Notes: generated from the sequence alone by a model not told the origin. Positions 35,217 through 45,190 are shown, numbered from the stretch's first letter. The stretch is DNA of 64,000 bases from a bacterium M00.F.Ca.ET.205.01.1.1 (GCA_004791255.1 SRUQ01000003.1:520623-584622); one strand, 5' to 3'. Numbers and translations: made by a program.

Positions 35217-36284
35217 ATGGCCTCCGTCACACTGCAACATGTCGAGAAGGATTATGGGTCGCTGCGCATTCTGCACGGCGTCGATCTTGAGATCGCCGAC
35301 GGCGAGTTCGTCGTGCTGGTCGGCCCGTCCGGCTGCGGCAAGTCCACGCTTTTGCGTATGATCGCTGGCCTTGAGGAGGTCTCCGGCGGGGAGATCCACA
35401 TCGGTGAGCGCCTGGTCAACGACGTCGCGCCCAAGGACCGGGACATCGCCATGGTCTTCCAGTCCTACGCGCTCTACCCGCACATGGACGTCTCGAAGAA
35501 CATGGGCTTCAGCCTGATGCTGAAGAAAGCCGAGAAGACGATGATCGATGGCAGGGTGGGTAGCGCGGCCAAGCGGCTCGGCCTCGACAGTTTGCTCGGC
35601 CGCTTGCCCAGGCAGTTGTCGGGAGGCCAGCGCCAGCGCGTCGCCATGGGCCGCGCCATCGTCCGCGACCCGAAAGTGTTTCTCTTCGACGAGCCGCTGT
35701 CGAACCTCGACGCAAAGCTGCGCGTCCACATGCGTGCCGAGATCAAGGCGTTGCACCAGCAACTCAAGACCACTTCCGTCTATGTCACGCACGATCAGAT
35801 CGAGGCCATGACCATGGCCGACCGAATCGTCGTCATGCATGACGGTTATGTTCAGCAGGTCGGCGCGCCGCTCGATCTCTACGACCGGCCAGCCAACATT
35901 TTCGTCGCCGGATTCATCGGTTCGCCCGGCATGAACTTCCTACCGGCGACGGTCGAGAAGGGCGGCAAGGTGGACGCCGTGCTGGCCGACGGACAGAGGC
36001 TCCGGCTGCCGGATGGCCTACCGCTGAAGGATGACGATAAGCTGACCGTCGGGCTGCGGCCGGAACATATCCGGCTGGCCGATGACGGCGCGCTCAAGGC
36101 CGAGGTCGAAGTGGTCGAGCCGCTGGGCCTGTCGACGCAGTTCTATATCAAGTTGGACAACCAGCAGGTCTGCGTGTTCGCCATGGGCCGCGCCGGCGTG
36201 AAGCCTGGCCAGACCGTACGGTTGTCAGCCGATCCGGCGGCGCTGCACATCTTCGATCCGGTAAGTGGAAGCCGCATTGGATAG
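35217..36284 (+). CDS. Sugar ABC transporter ATP-binding protein (UgpC/MsmK-like)
   Basis: The 355-aa ATPase has Walker A GPSGCGKST, signature LSGGQRQRVAMGRAI, Walker B VFLFDEPLSNLD and a C-terminal TOBE/OB regulatory domain (about 235-355; TVGLRPEHIRL). The domain order is that of CUT1 ATPases. It completes the importer of module A. Confidence 0.93.
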   Translation: MASVTLQHVEKDYGSLRILHGVDLEIADGEFVVLVGPSGCGKSTLLRMIAGLEEVSGGEIHIGERLVNDVAPKDRDIAMVFQSYALYPHMDVSKNMGFSLMLKKAEKTMIDGRVGSAAKRLGLDSLLGRLPRQLSGGQRQRVAMGRAIVRDPKVFLFDEPLSNLDAKLRVHMRAEIKALHQQLKTTSVYVTHDQIEAMTMADRIVVMHDGYVQQVGAPLDLYDRPANIFVAGFIGSPGMNFLPATVEKGGKVDAVLADGQRLRLPDGLPLKDDDKLTVGLRPEHIRLADDGALKAEVEVVEPLGLSTQFYIKLDNQQVCVFAMGRAGVKPGQTVRLSADPAALHIFDPVSGSRIG

Positions 36285-36507
36285 GCCTAACGGAGCCGCC
36301 CGTATTGACGGCCTGCGGCCCCGATAGGAAAAACCATGTAGGCCTGGATCCGGCCCTTTCGAGGTCCATCGGGCGTGTCTTCATCCTCTTCCGGGCCGCG
36401 GCATGGCCACCTAGGTGCGAATGATGCTTCCCATCCCGCCTACTATTTTGCCTTCCGGCGTTGGTTCGTCAGTTCCCTCGTCGGATCGGTCATCAAAGGT
36501 TGAAATC

Positions 36508-38201
36508 ATGAATGAACCGACGAAACACCCATCTGCTGCACGTACCGCGTTCTTGGATTCTGGAACCTTGCTGCATGTGTGGCTGAAGGCGATGATCCCG
36601 GGCAAAGCTGCGCGGCTTGCCCTCTCACTCGATGGCCGCGAGGTGGGTCTGCGGAAACAGACAACATTGAGGAGTTCGCGTTTCGTGTCCTTGATGCGAC
36701 TGCAGGCGGAACGGCGATTCTGACCTGGGAACCACAGACTACATCTCTCTCCGTCGTCTATGCCTTCCGCCCGGACACTGTGATGGCCAGCGGCATCACG
36801 CTCCTTACACACAACGAGATAAACGCTGCGCCCTCTCCGTCGCCACTCTATCACTTCGTCCCACCATTCGGCTGGATGAACGATCCCAACGGATTCGGCC
36901 GCTTCGGTGGCAAACCACATCTGTTCTATCAGCATTACCCCCACAGCAAGCGATGGAACAACATGCATTGGGGGCACGCGGTTTCGGACGATTTCCTGCG
37001 CTGGCGTCATTTGCCTGTCTTCCTGTTCCCCAGCGAAGACATTTCGCAGCGCCCGGACGGGCGCGGTGGCGCCTACTCGGGTTCCGCGATTGCGGCGGAA
37101 GATGGGGCGATCCGGGTCTTCTTCACTGAGAAGATGAAAAACCGTGAGCCCGAAGAACAGAACCAATGGACTACCGTCTCGGCGGACGCAATCGCCGCAG
37201 CACCCGCAGACCTCATTGTGCCGAGGCGCCCCGACGGATTGAATCTGACGCGTGATTTCCGCGACCCCTATGTGTTCAAGGGCCCGGATGGGCGCTGGAA
37301 GATGCTGCTCGGCAGCCGCGATCCAGAAGGCGGCGTCGTGCTGCTATACGAAACCGCCGATCCCGCAGGCGCCAAAGGTTGGCACTTCCTGGGCATTCTC
37401 CACCGGGAGCATCGTTTCGGCATGAACGCGGCCGAATGCCCATGCCTTGTTCCGCTCGGGCACACGGGCCACTCCGAGACGCGCTGGGCGCTGATCGTCG
37501 GGCTCCTGACCAGCCGTTGCGCCGAAACCGGCCGGCGCAATCTTACGACCGCAACGGTCGGCAGGTTCGACGGGAGGAACTTTACACCGGAATTCGAGCA
37601 GGAGCTCGACTTCGGGACAGATGCCTATGCTTTCCAGGCCTTCGCAGATGGGGATGATGCCGTTAGCATTGCTTGGCTTGCCAACTGGGCAGATATATCG
37701 AAACATATCGACTACCAAAGCGCTTTTACCCTACCGCGCCGACTGGTGCTGCGAGCCGGGTCTCTGTGTACGCCGCCGGTTCATTCTGTAACGAGCCTGC
37801 GCTCCGGCATGCTCGACACCCACGCCCTCCAGGATGGCGGGCGCATGGACCTTGGCGACGGAGCTGTCGAAATCCTGCTTGAACTCGCGGCACCCGGTTC
37901 GGCCTTTAGGATCGATTTCGAGCATCCCGATCTCGAACTCGGCGTCGAGCAGAACGCGGATGGCTTGGCGATCCTGTACGAAGCGTCATCAGACAGAACC
38001 TCGCCGCGCTATCTGGCACGCGGAGCAAGGGCAAAGAGCTTGCGCATTTTCCTCGACCGGGGGTCCATTGAGGTTTTCGCGGACGATGGGCGCTGGACTG
38101 GCACCAAACGGCTGAGAACCTTCGCGCCGGTGCGCGCGGGGCGGATTAGTGCGGGCATAGAAAATCTGACCGCTGCCGCTACCTGGCAACTCCGTCTTTG
38201 A
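36508..38201 (+). pseudogene. GH32 beta-fructosidase (sucrase/levanase type) with N-terminal frameshift
   Basis: The catalytic region (from about 36800) is intact: WMNDPNG with the nucleophile Asp, FRDPYVF with the stabiliser Asp, and AAECPCL with the acid/base Glu. A C-terminal GH32 beta-sandwich (SIEVFADDG) is also present. The native N-terminus appears to start at 36508 (MNEPTKHPSAART), in another frame that reads LALSLDGREVG. It then must shift near 36645-36655 into the catalytic frame (ETDNIEEFAFRVLDATAGG). A downstream ATG (36783) could still give an enzyme with a nearly complete domain. It would hydrolyse sucrose or fructans in the cytoplasm after uptake. Confidence 0.75.
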
Positions 38202-38439
38202 ACGTTGACTGCGCTTCGGAGGCTGGTGAAGAAGTCTCCCGCCTTGATGCTGGCTTCGTCCCTTTGTGATAGGTGAAGGTAATCTCGATCGTGCCGTCAT
38301 CGAGCAGTTCGGCATGACCGTCGCCGAAGATCTCGTCCATTTCTTCATGCCCCATCCATGTGAAGTGGACGATGGATTGGCTGTAGGCGAGGTCGAGACC
38401 GGCTTGCAGCGCGCCGAAAGGCGATTTCGCCGTGGCCAT
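38179..38439 (-). pseudogene. Remnant of a small conserved protein, frameshifted
   Basis: The minus-strand ORF (86 aa) reads MATAKSPFGALQAGLDLAYS and SIVHFTWMGHEEMDEIFGDG, then HAELLDDGTIEITFTYHKG. One base appears missing after that: the other frame gives DEASIKAGDFFTSLRSA, a plausible continuation. It lies at the right end of module A, convergent with and overlapping the GH32 3' end. Function unknown. Confidence 0.45.
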
Positions 38440-38508
38440 CGGTTCCGATCACCATCACCGCCGGCTGGCGGCCGCCGGTAACACTTGCGTACGATCGTTG
38501 GTCTGAAG

Positions 38509-38640
38509 TGGTAGCGGGAGAGCGCTACCGCCTTTCACCCCACTCAGAGACCATGCGATATTTTCTACAGTGTCGGGCGTGATGGGCCGGTCTCGGTGCT
38601 GACTGGTGAGGAAAGGGAAAGTCTGACCCAAAGCCGACCT
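38509..38640. repeat. Direct repeat copy 2: att core plus left arm
   Basis: It is a 131/132-bp match to 30481-30612. The core GGTAGCGGGAGAGCGCTACC (38510-38529) is a perfect 7-bp inverted repeat around a 6-bp spacer, the geometry of a tyrosine-recombinase crossover site. It marks the junction between modules A and B. Confidence 0.85.
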
Positions 38641-38738
38641 GCCGTAAGGTCAGCGTCGCCGCCTCCTGAAACCAGACATCGTCTGCGACTGTCAAAGCCG
38701 ACACCGGAGGCGGCCTTTCACGTTTCAAAGGCTCTGCT

Positions 38739-39800
38739 CTAGCTCGGCAATCCTTGTCGGGAGGCCAGCGAATTGCAGATCAGCACGAGCTTGCCTTTGA
38801 CGCCTCCCTGACCGAGCAGCTCCTGGGCGCGACGAGCCTCGGTCAAGGGAATCCGCTTGGCCACCATCGGCTTGATCTTCCCGTCGCGAAGCAGCTCGAG
38901 TAAGGCGCCAAGATCTTCGCGGAACCAAGCGAGCTTCCAGCGTTTCAAATATTGTATGCTGTAAGGGAGTATGCGTCGTCGGCCTGGTGAAACGAAAGCG
39001 CGGACCGCGTGCCACGCAGGTCGCAGTATCCCGCGAAGACGATAACGTAAGCCCCCTGCCAGTTGGCCCTGCTGCAGAAATGAGGTGAAGCCATAGGCTA
39101 TGACGCGGCCACCAGGCCTCAGAGTCCGAAACGAACGCCAGACATTGGCTTCGCCGACCCCGTCGAAGACGACATCCACGCCGTCGTTTGTCAGGCGATG
39201 GATCTCTTTGACGAAGTCGGCCCGCTCGTAGTCGATCGGCGTGGCCCCGAGATCTGATACGGTCTGATGGGCTGCAAGAGATGCAGTCCCATACATCTCC
39301 AGACCTGCCAGGCGGCCAAGTTGCAGCAGAGCCGTGCCCACTCCGCCGGCGGCGCCATGAATAAGGACCCGTTGTCCCGCTGAGGCATGCCCAAGGCGAT
39401 GCATCATCTGATAGGCCGTAACGTAGTTCAACACGAGGCTAACTGCTTCGGCGGGATCAACACCAGTTGGAACCGGAGTGAGTTCATCTGCCGGCAGGCA
39501 AATGAACTGGGCGTAGCCTCCATGAATGGGCAGCGCTACAACCATTTTACCAACCATCGCATGGGAGGCTCCCTCTCCGGCCTCGTCCACGATGCCTACA
39601 ATGTCCCATCCTGGCGTGAATGGCAGGTTCGTCTTTTCCGGATGAATCCCCTCCCGCATCAATAGCTCTGCGAAGGAGACGCCGGCGGCGATTGTTTGCA
39701 CCCGCAACTCACCCGGTGCCGGATGGGGCGCGTCCTCCTCCACGATCTCCAGAACTTCAGGTCCGCCATAGTGGCGAACAACCACACGCACAGACTTCAT
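38739..39800 (-). CDS. Zinc-independent quinone oxidoreductase / medium-chain dehydrogenase
   Basis: The 353-aa MDR-superfamily enzyme (VAT1/QOR-like) starts MKSVRVVVRHYGG (ATG at 39800; the frame is open to 39932 without a ribosome site). It has the nucleotide-binding loop GAAGGVGTALLQLGRLAG and lacks the Cys ligands of zinc alcohol dehydrogenases. It would reduce quinones or enones with NADPH. It is the only gene of module B, which is just 1.8 kb between two att-like repeats. Confidence 0.85.
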   Translation of the reverse strand: MKSVRVVVRHYGGPEVLEIVEEDAPHPAPGELRVQTIAAGVSFAELLMREGIHPEKTNLPFTPGWDIVGIVDEAGEGASHAMVGKMVVALPIHGGYAQFICLPADELTPVPTGVDPAEAVSLVLNYVTAYQMMHRLGHASAGQRVLIHGAAGGVGTALLQLGRLAGLEMYGTASLAAHQTVSDLGATPIDYERADFVKEIHRLTNDGVDVVFDGVGEANVWRSFRTLRPGGRVIAYGFTSFLQQGQLAGGLRYRLRGILRPAWHAVRAFVSPGRRRILPYSIQYLKRWKLAWFREDLGALLELLRDGKIKPMVAKRIPLTEARRAQELLGQGGVKGKLVLICNSLASRQGLPS

Positions 39801-40284
39801 GACAGGCTCGGTCCAGTTTGGACTCCTCTCCTGAGGCGAAACTCGGACGAAAAGGTAGCGTGCGCAGATGTAAGGCGACTTGCTCCAGATCAAACCCACG
39901 ACAAATCGGTCAACACCCACACAACTGCTCATTTGAGCAGAATGACATTGGGACGCAGTCTCGACAGTGGCTGGAATGGGGCCACATCAGCAGCCACTGG
40001 GCGTGAGCGGAAACAAATGACCGTTTGCGCTCACGCCCCCGACCCGGCAGGTTGAACGTCTGATATCTTCGTTGCGAAGCCGGAAAGCTGCCATGCCGCT
40101 TCCGGCCCCACGCAGGACATTCGCCGTGTTGTGACCAAGTGTCCGCAATGGCGCGTTCGCGACGTTCGTCGACACCGCAATATGAGCGGATACGTCTCGC
40201 CTTTAAATCATTCAAGATTTTTTGGGACGATGCGCTACCATAAGTCGCCGTTTTGAATGTGATTTCAATGACTTATGACGGGAC
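39801..40284. other. Right arm of module B
   Basis: No gene. The last 125 bp (40160-40284) resemble 49129-49259: a shared CGACGTTCGTCGACACC block, a shared AAATCATT block and CGCTACCA exactly 52 bp before TGGTAGCG in both. Confidence 0.7.
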
Positions 40285-40311
40285 TGGTAGCGGGAGAGCG
40301 CTACCGCCTTT
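40285..40311. repeat. att-like core copy 3
   Basis: TGGTAGCGGGAGAG followed by CGCTACCGCCTTT. It contains the perfect dyad GGTAGCGGGAGAGCGCTACC (40286-40305) but shares only about 27 bp with the left arms of copies 1 and 2. It is the junction between modules B and C. Confidence 0.8.
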
Positions 40312-40368
40312 CCCCACACCAACTAGACCGCCGGTTCCTGCTCCGTTGTCAATCTTCGGCTTCGACAA

Positions 40369-41103
40369 TCACCCAGTCACCGCCCGGTTGCGGGCCACGA
40401 TTTCGTCGTGGCTCAGCTTACCGCCGGCTGCCATGAATTCCCTGAGAAGGGCGTCGCGATTGCCGGCAGCGCGGGACCGCTCTGCCGACTGCAGCGCCGA
40501 TTTCAACTCGTTTGCCATCAGTTCCGTACAATAGGCCTGGGTGCCAGGTTGCTGGTGCCAGGAGTCGCTGAGACTTCCAGAGTCGAGCGCGTCGAAGCCG
40601 GTGGCCTCCACCAATTGGATGGCAATGGCCTTGGCCTTTCCGTCGTCGCCCGCGACAGGGACGGCGATCCGTCCGGATGCCCCTTTCGGTTGGCCGCGCT
40701 CGGCCAGCGTCGCAGCCAGTACGGCATTCCATGCTTTGACGACGGGACGACCGATCTGCTCACTCACCCAAATGCTTTCAGGCTTACCGCCATCGACCTC
40801 CGCGATCGCCCCGTCACGAAACGGATAGTAGTTGGAGGTGTCGATCACGGTGACGTTGGCAGGCACTTCCTTGAAAAGACTGGCGAGATCGGGATATTTC
40901 GCAAAGGGAATCGAGAGAATGATCACCTCAGCGCCCTGAACGGCATCCTCTTTCGTCTCGGCGGCAGCTCCAACGTCGAGGGCGAGATCGCTAATGGTGC
41001 GCGGCCCTTTCGAATTGGCGAGCTTCACCTCATGGCCGCTAGTGGCAAACGTGCGGGCCAACGTGGCGCCGATGTTTCCAGCGCCGATGATTGCAATCTT
41101 CAT
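40369..41103 (-). CDS. NADPH-dependent F420 reductase-like oxidoreductase
   Basis: The 244-aa protein has an N-terminal dinucleotide site MKIAIIGAGNIGATLARTFA (residues 1-20) and the family pattern IDTSNYYPFRDG, as in the F420-reductase/coenzyme-binding family. The ATG at 41103 follows GAAGG; a TTG 18 nt upstream is less likely. The substrate is unknown. It is in module C, downstream of the alpha/beta hydrolase. Confidence 0.85.
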   Translation of the reverse strand: MKIAIIGAGNIGATLARTFATSGHEVKLANSKGPRTISDLALDVGAAAETKEDAVQGAEVIILSIPFAKYPDLASLFKEVPANVTVIDTSNYYPFRDGAIAEVDGGKPESIWVSEQIGRPVVKAWNAVLAATLAERGQPKGASGRIAVPVAGDDGKAKAIAIQLVEATGFDALDSGSLSDSWHQQPGTQAYCTELMANELKSALQSAERSRAAGNRDALLREFMAAGGKLSHDEIVARNRAVTG

Positions 41104-41190
41104 GGGATGTACCTTCGTCAATGTGAAAGAGCGGCCGCCTCAGTCGCGGGGGCGGCGCGCCGTGGGTTCTGAAGCAGAACTGCCAAAGCC

Positions 41191-42039
41191 CTAGCCTCCC
41201 AATATGATGCTCGCCAGTTCCGATGGATTCTCAACCGCTGAAAAATGTCCGGTATTTCTAAGTGTGAACATGCGCGCATCTGGGAGAAGTGCCCGGGTGC
41301 GCTCACGTTCGTTGGGGCGCGACCAATCGCTGTCGCCGTAGACGAGGGTCACCGGTGCTGAGACGAGCCGATACTGATCCCGTGCCTCGCTCCAGGAGCG
41401 CCAACCTGCCAGCACCTTGCGTGCGATGCGCTTGTACCCGGGGCGGTTCGCCACCCGGCCGAACTCGGCAAGAAGGTCGGACGGCAGTTTGCGCGGATCG
41501 TGATAGCCGCCGCCCATGATCTTGCCGAGCACCATCTTGTTTTCTATCGCGGCATTGAATGCGCCCAGAACAGGTATCTGCAAACTTCCGATGATGAGAT
41601 TTGCGAACCAGTTGCCACGTCGCAGCCCATCTCCATAACGCGTGTCGTAGTCATACGGGTTGATCGAGACGACACGCTCGATGCGTTGCGGAATTGCGGC
41701 AGCAACCGTGAGTGCCAACGCACCGCCAATCGATTCGCCTACCAGCGTGACCCCGGTGAGGTCGAGCTTCTCGATGAAGCCGATGACGCTTCGCCTGAAA
41801 TACGGCTCGTCGAAAGGCGCGGGCGGATCGATCGGCGAATGACCGTGTCCGGGCAGATCGATAGCGTAAACCGTGTACGACTTGGCGAGAAGGGGTGCCA
41901 AACTGCGAAAATATTCGAGCTGAGTGCGGATCGTATGCATAATGACCAGTGGTGGCCCATCACCAGACTTTTCGTAGCGCATGCTAAGCGCGTTCGATAT
42001 TTTCAGAAGGCTCGGTTGTAGTTTCGATGAAGTCAGCAT
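41191..42039 (-). CDS. Alpha/beta-fold hydrolase
   Basis: The 282-aa hydrolase shows the oxyanion region HTIRTQLEYF, DLPGHGHS, nucleophile elbow GESIGG (Ser near 113), acid in YGDSDWSRP and catalytic His in RNTGHFSAVENP. The complete triad suggests an active esterase, lactonase or haloperoxidase-like enzyme; the substrate is unknown. It is 47 bp downstream of the broken beta-ketoacyl synthase gene in the same direction. Confidence 0.87.
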   Translation of the reverse strand: MLTSSKLQPSLLKISNALSMRYEKSGDGPPLVIMHTIRTQLEYFRSLAPLLAKSYTVYAIDLPGHGHSPIDPPAPFDEPYFRRSVIGFIEKLDLTGVTLVGESIGGALALTVAAAIPQRIERVVSINPYDYDTRYGDGLRRGNWFANLIIGSLQIPVLGAFNAAIENKMVLGKIMGGGYHDPRKLPSDLLAEFGRVANRPGYKRIARKVLAGWRSWSEARDQYRLVSAPVTLVYGDSDWSRPNERERTRALLPDARMFTLRNTGHFSAVENPSELASIILGG

Positions 42040-42086
42040 TTCATATCTCTTCTTTGTTTATGACGATAAATGAGGAAAGGGCTATC

Positions 42087-43375
42087 TCAGTCGGCACGCC
42101 GGGCACCTTCTCCATCCCAGCGCCGAAATAGAGCGCTCGCGTTGACCCCTCCGAAGCCAAAGCCGTTGGAGATTGCGTACTCCATCGCCATTGGCCGGGC
42201 TCTGTTGGCGACGAAGTCGATTCCCGCGGCGGCTGGATCGGGAGCACTCAAATTGAGCGTTGGCGGCGCAACCTGATCCCTGAGCGCCAGGATCGTGAAG
42301 ATGGCTGCAAGGCCGCCAGCGGCTCCAAGCAGATGTCCAGTCGCCGACTTCGTTCCGCTGACAGCTATGCCGAAATCTGTCCCGAAGACCCTTTTGATCG
42401 CCGCGATTTCGCCCAGGTCGCCAACCGGCGTGGACGTCGCATGGGCATTGAGGTGACTGATCTCATGTGCCGAAATACCGGCTTGGGCAATCGCGATCTC
42501 CATGGCTCTGCGCGCACCATCGCCGTCCTCGGGACCGGCGGTGACGTGATGAGCGTCGGCGGTCGTGCCGTAGCCGACCAGTTCGGCGAGCGGTTTGGCG
42601 CCGCGCGCAAGCGCGTGGCTCAATTCCTCGATGACCAGGATGCCAGCGCCTTCGCCCATGACGAAGCCGTCTCGCGACATGTCGAATGGACGGGAGGCCT
42701 CCTCAGGACGGTGATTGAAGGAGGTCGAAAGAGATCGTGCCGCGGCAAAACCACCGAGACTGACGATGTTGATACAGGCTTCCGTTCCGCCGCACACGGC
42801 AATGTCGGCTTCATCGGCGCGGATCAAGCGAGCCGCGTCGCCGATCGCCTGAATGCCGGCCGCGCACGCCGTCACCGGCGCGCCGAGCGGACCTTTGAAG
42901 CCGTGGCGGATCGAGATATGGCCCGCCGCAAGATTCACCAGGAACGACGGCACCGTGAAAGGTGAAAGGCGGCGGACACCACGTTGATCAACCGTGCGCA
43001 CGGCTTCGGTTATGGCGGGAATCCTCCGACACCCGAAGCGATAATCGTCGCGGTGCGCAAGCGATCTGCCTCTGACACGGGTGCCCATCCCGCCTGAACA
43101 AGCGCCTCGTCCGCCGCCGCCAGTGCGAAGACAATGAAGCGGTCTACCCGACGCTGGTCCTTCTGAGCCAACAGCTTGTCGGGATCGAAGCCGGCTTCGG
43201 GGTCTTCCTCCACGGAGGGAACCAGGCCGCCGATCTTCGACGGCAGGTCGCCCACCATGTCGTCCGGAAGCTTCCGAAGTCCCGAGTGACCCGCCAGAAG
43301 GCGCGACCAAGACGTTTCAACATCGGCAGCAAGAGGCGTGACCGCTCCCATGCCTGTAACAACGATCCGTCGCAT
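42087..43375 (-). pseudogene. fabF: Beta-ketoacyl-ACP synthase (FabF/KAS II-like), frameshifted
   Basis: Two minus-strand frames join to one FabF-like protein. MRRIVVTGMGAVTPLAADVE through IIASGVGGFP runs from 43375. A different frame continues PAITEAVRTVDQRGVRR to the stop at 42087. One base is missing near 43020 (TTCCCGCC instead of TTCCCGGCC). The second frame contains the whole active site: Cys in TACAAG, His in NAHATSTPVGD and His in KSATGHLLGAAGG. The indel or a sequencing error disrupts it. In synthesis it would extend acyl-ACP chains; as an island copy it may serve a specialised lipid. Confidence 0.8.
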
Positions 43376-43421
43376 CTATTCTCCTGTCACTGGGTGCGTC
43401 GTTAGCGCTGCGCGCGCCTTT

Positions 43422-44003
43422 TCAATTCGCGACCGCTTCGCGAACTTGAACGGTCGCCGCATCCAGAAAAGCCCTCGCGAGGTCGGGATCGTTGACGGCC
43501 CGTGAGAGGACGACCGCACCGACCATTGTCGAGAGAACGGCCATCGCCTTGCCGCCGGTCTCCTCGCCGCCGGCCTTGCCAACCCATGAACCTAGCATCT
43601 CGAGGTATTCTCGGATGCCGGCCTCGAATGACGCCTTCACTTCGAAGCCTTGCCTGGCAACGTCAGAGCCGAGCGCCACCACCGGGCAGCCGTCCATCTT
43701 CTCTTCGCGATGCCCCGTGCTGAGATAGAAGTCGATCACCGCACCAAACGGATCCTCCGGGTGCGCTGCGACTGCGGCCGACCATCGCTTGGCAGCGCTC
43801 TCCAATGCCCGTCTGGACGCCTGAGCGACCAGGTCGTCCTTGGACGCGAACTGCTTGTAGAACCCGCCTTGGGTCAGCCCGGCGCCCTCCATCAGGTCCT
43901 TGACGCCGATACCGTCGAATCCGCGTTCCCGAAAAAGCCGGCTTGCCACGTCGATTACGGTTTGCCGGTTTTGCTCAGCCTGACTGCGAGTCACACGCAT
44001 CAT
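43422..44003 (-). CDS. TetR-family regulator
   Basis: The 193-aa protein has an N-terminal HTH (GIGVKDLMEGAGLTQGGFYK, residues about 32-51) with the AcrR/NemR-type 'GGFYKQFASKDDL' sequence. The ATG at 44003 follows AAAGGAGACCCG; the upstream extension to 44078 is rejected because it runs across the shared operator. It is divergent from the RND pump operon and probably represses both directions. Confidence 0.87.
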   Translation of the reverse strand: MMRVTRSQAEQNRQTVIDVASRLFRERGFDGIGVKDLMEGAGLTQGGFYKQFASKDDLVAQASRRALESAAKRWSAAVAAHPEDPFGAVIDFYLSTGHREEKMDGCPVVALGSDVARQGFEVKASFEAGIREYLEMLGSWVGKAGGEETGGKAMAVLSTMVGAVVLSRAVNDPDLARAFLDAATVQVREAVAN

Positions 44004-44021
44004 CGGGTCTCCTTTTTGATT

Positions 44022-44058
44022 GCGTTCATAATCTATATCAGTTATAGAGTACGAACGC
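44022..44058. promoter_or_regulatory. 37-bp imperfect palindrome between tetR and RND operon
   Basis: GCGTTCATAATCTATAT is mirrored by TTATAGAGTACGAACGC (14 of 17 positions). It lies between the divergent genes and fits a TetR operator. Confidence 0.6.
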
Positions 44059-44083
44059 AATCTATTTTCAGAAGGCAATGGGC

Positions 44084-45190
44084 ATGAAAAAGCGACTGGT
44101 TATTGGACTGGGGAGCATCTTGGTCGTGGGGCTAGGGGTGGCCGCATTCATCACGCTTCGCACGCAAACGGCCATTGCCGCGGCAGACCCGAGGCAAGAA
44201 CCTCCGATGGTCAGGCTGGTGACGGCAGTGGGGGTCACCGGATCGGACCGTAGCTTCACAGGCACAATTGCCGCGCGGGTGCAGAGCAATCTTGGCTTTC
44301 GCGTCCCCGGCAAGATCATCGAACGCCTTGTGAACGTCGGCGAACAGGTCAAGGCAGGCCAGCCGCTGCTGCGGATCGATGACACCGATCTGGTCCTTGC
44401 GCTCACCGCCAAGCGCAACGCTGTCGCCGCGGCGCGCGCTGTCCTGATTCAAGCGAGTGCGGACGAAAAGCGCTATGCCGTCCTGGTCCAGAAGGAATTG
44501 GCTGCAACTCCGCAGCGTTATGAGCAGGCGAAAGCAGCACTTGATACCGCGACCGCACAGCTCGCTGCCGCGGAAGCAGAAGCCAAGGTTGCGCAGAACG
44601 AGGCGGCCTATTCCGTCCTGGACGCCGACGCCGACGGAACCGTCGTCGAAACGCTTGGGGAGCCTGGACAAGTTGTCACCGCGGGACAGACCGTGGTTCG
44701 GATCGCCGACGCCGGCCCCCGCGAAGCGGTTGTCGCGCTTCCGGAAACGATCCGGCCGGCGATCGGCTCGGTGGCCGAGGCGGCGATGTACGGAGCCGAT
44801 GGACAACATTATACGGCGCACCTGAGACAGTTGTCGGACGCTGCCGATCCTCAGACCCGCACCTATGAGGCCCGCTATGTGCTCGACGGTGAGGCCGCGG
44901 CAGCACCGCTAGGCGCGACGGTAACCATTCGGCTTGCAAGCCAGGCGAGTGAACCGGAAGTCCAGGTGCCGCTGGGATCCGTGCTGGATGATGGCCAGAA
45001 GACCGGCGTTTGGGTTCTGGACGGCGCAACCTCGACCGTGCATTTTCGGCCCGTCAAGCTTGTTCGTCTGACCAGCGAAACCGCCGTGATCTCTGGGCTT
45101 AGTTCCGGCGATTCGATTGTTGCGCTCGGTGCTCATGTCCTGCAGGAGGGCGCGCGCGTCAGAACTGCTCCTGAAAACAGGGGCAACTGA
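44084..45190 (+). CDS. RND efflux periplasmic adaptor subunit
   Basis: The 368-aa membrane-fusion protein has an N-terminal TM/signal (VIGLGSILVVGLGVAAFIT), a lipoyl half-motif (GFRVPGKIIERLVNVGEQVK), a coiled-coil hairpin (about 110-175), and a second half (ADADGTVVETLGEPGQVV). The ATG at 44084 is at proper spacing from GAAGG; the ATG at 44078 is too close. The stop overlaps the pump's start. No outer-membrane factor is encoded nearby. Confidence 0.9.
   Translation: MKKRLVIGLGSILVVGLGVAAFITLRTQTAIAAADPRQEPPMVRLVTAVGVTGSDRSFTGTIAARVQSNLGFRVPGKIIERLVNVGEQVKAGQPLLRIDDTDLVLALTAKRNAVAAARAVLIQASADEKRYAVLVQKELAATPQRYEQAKAALDTATAQLAAAEAEAKVAQNEAAYSVLDADADGTVVETLGEPGQVVTAGQTVVRIADAGPREAVVALPETIRPAIGSVAEAAMYGADGQHYTAHLRQLSDAADPQTRTYEARYVLDGEAAAAPLGATVTIRLASQASEPEVQVPLGSVLDDGQKTGVWVLDGATSTVHFRPVKLVRLTSETAVISGLSSGDSIVALGAHVLQEGARVRTAPENRGN

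Noticed and set aside
38510..40305. Interpretation of the 7-6-7 dyads as XerCD dif-like sites
   Set aside because: The half-sites do not resemble known dif arms and match the tRNA 3' end instead.
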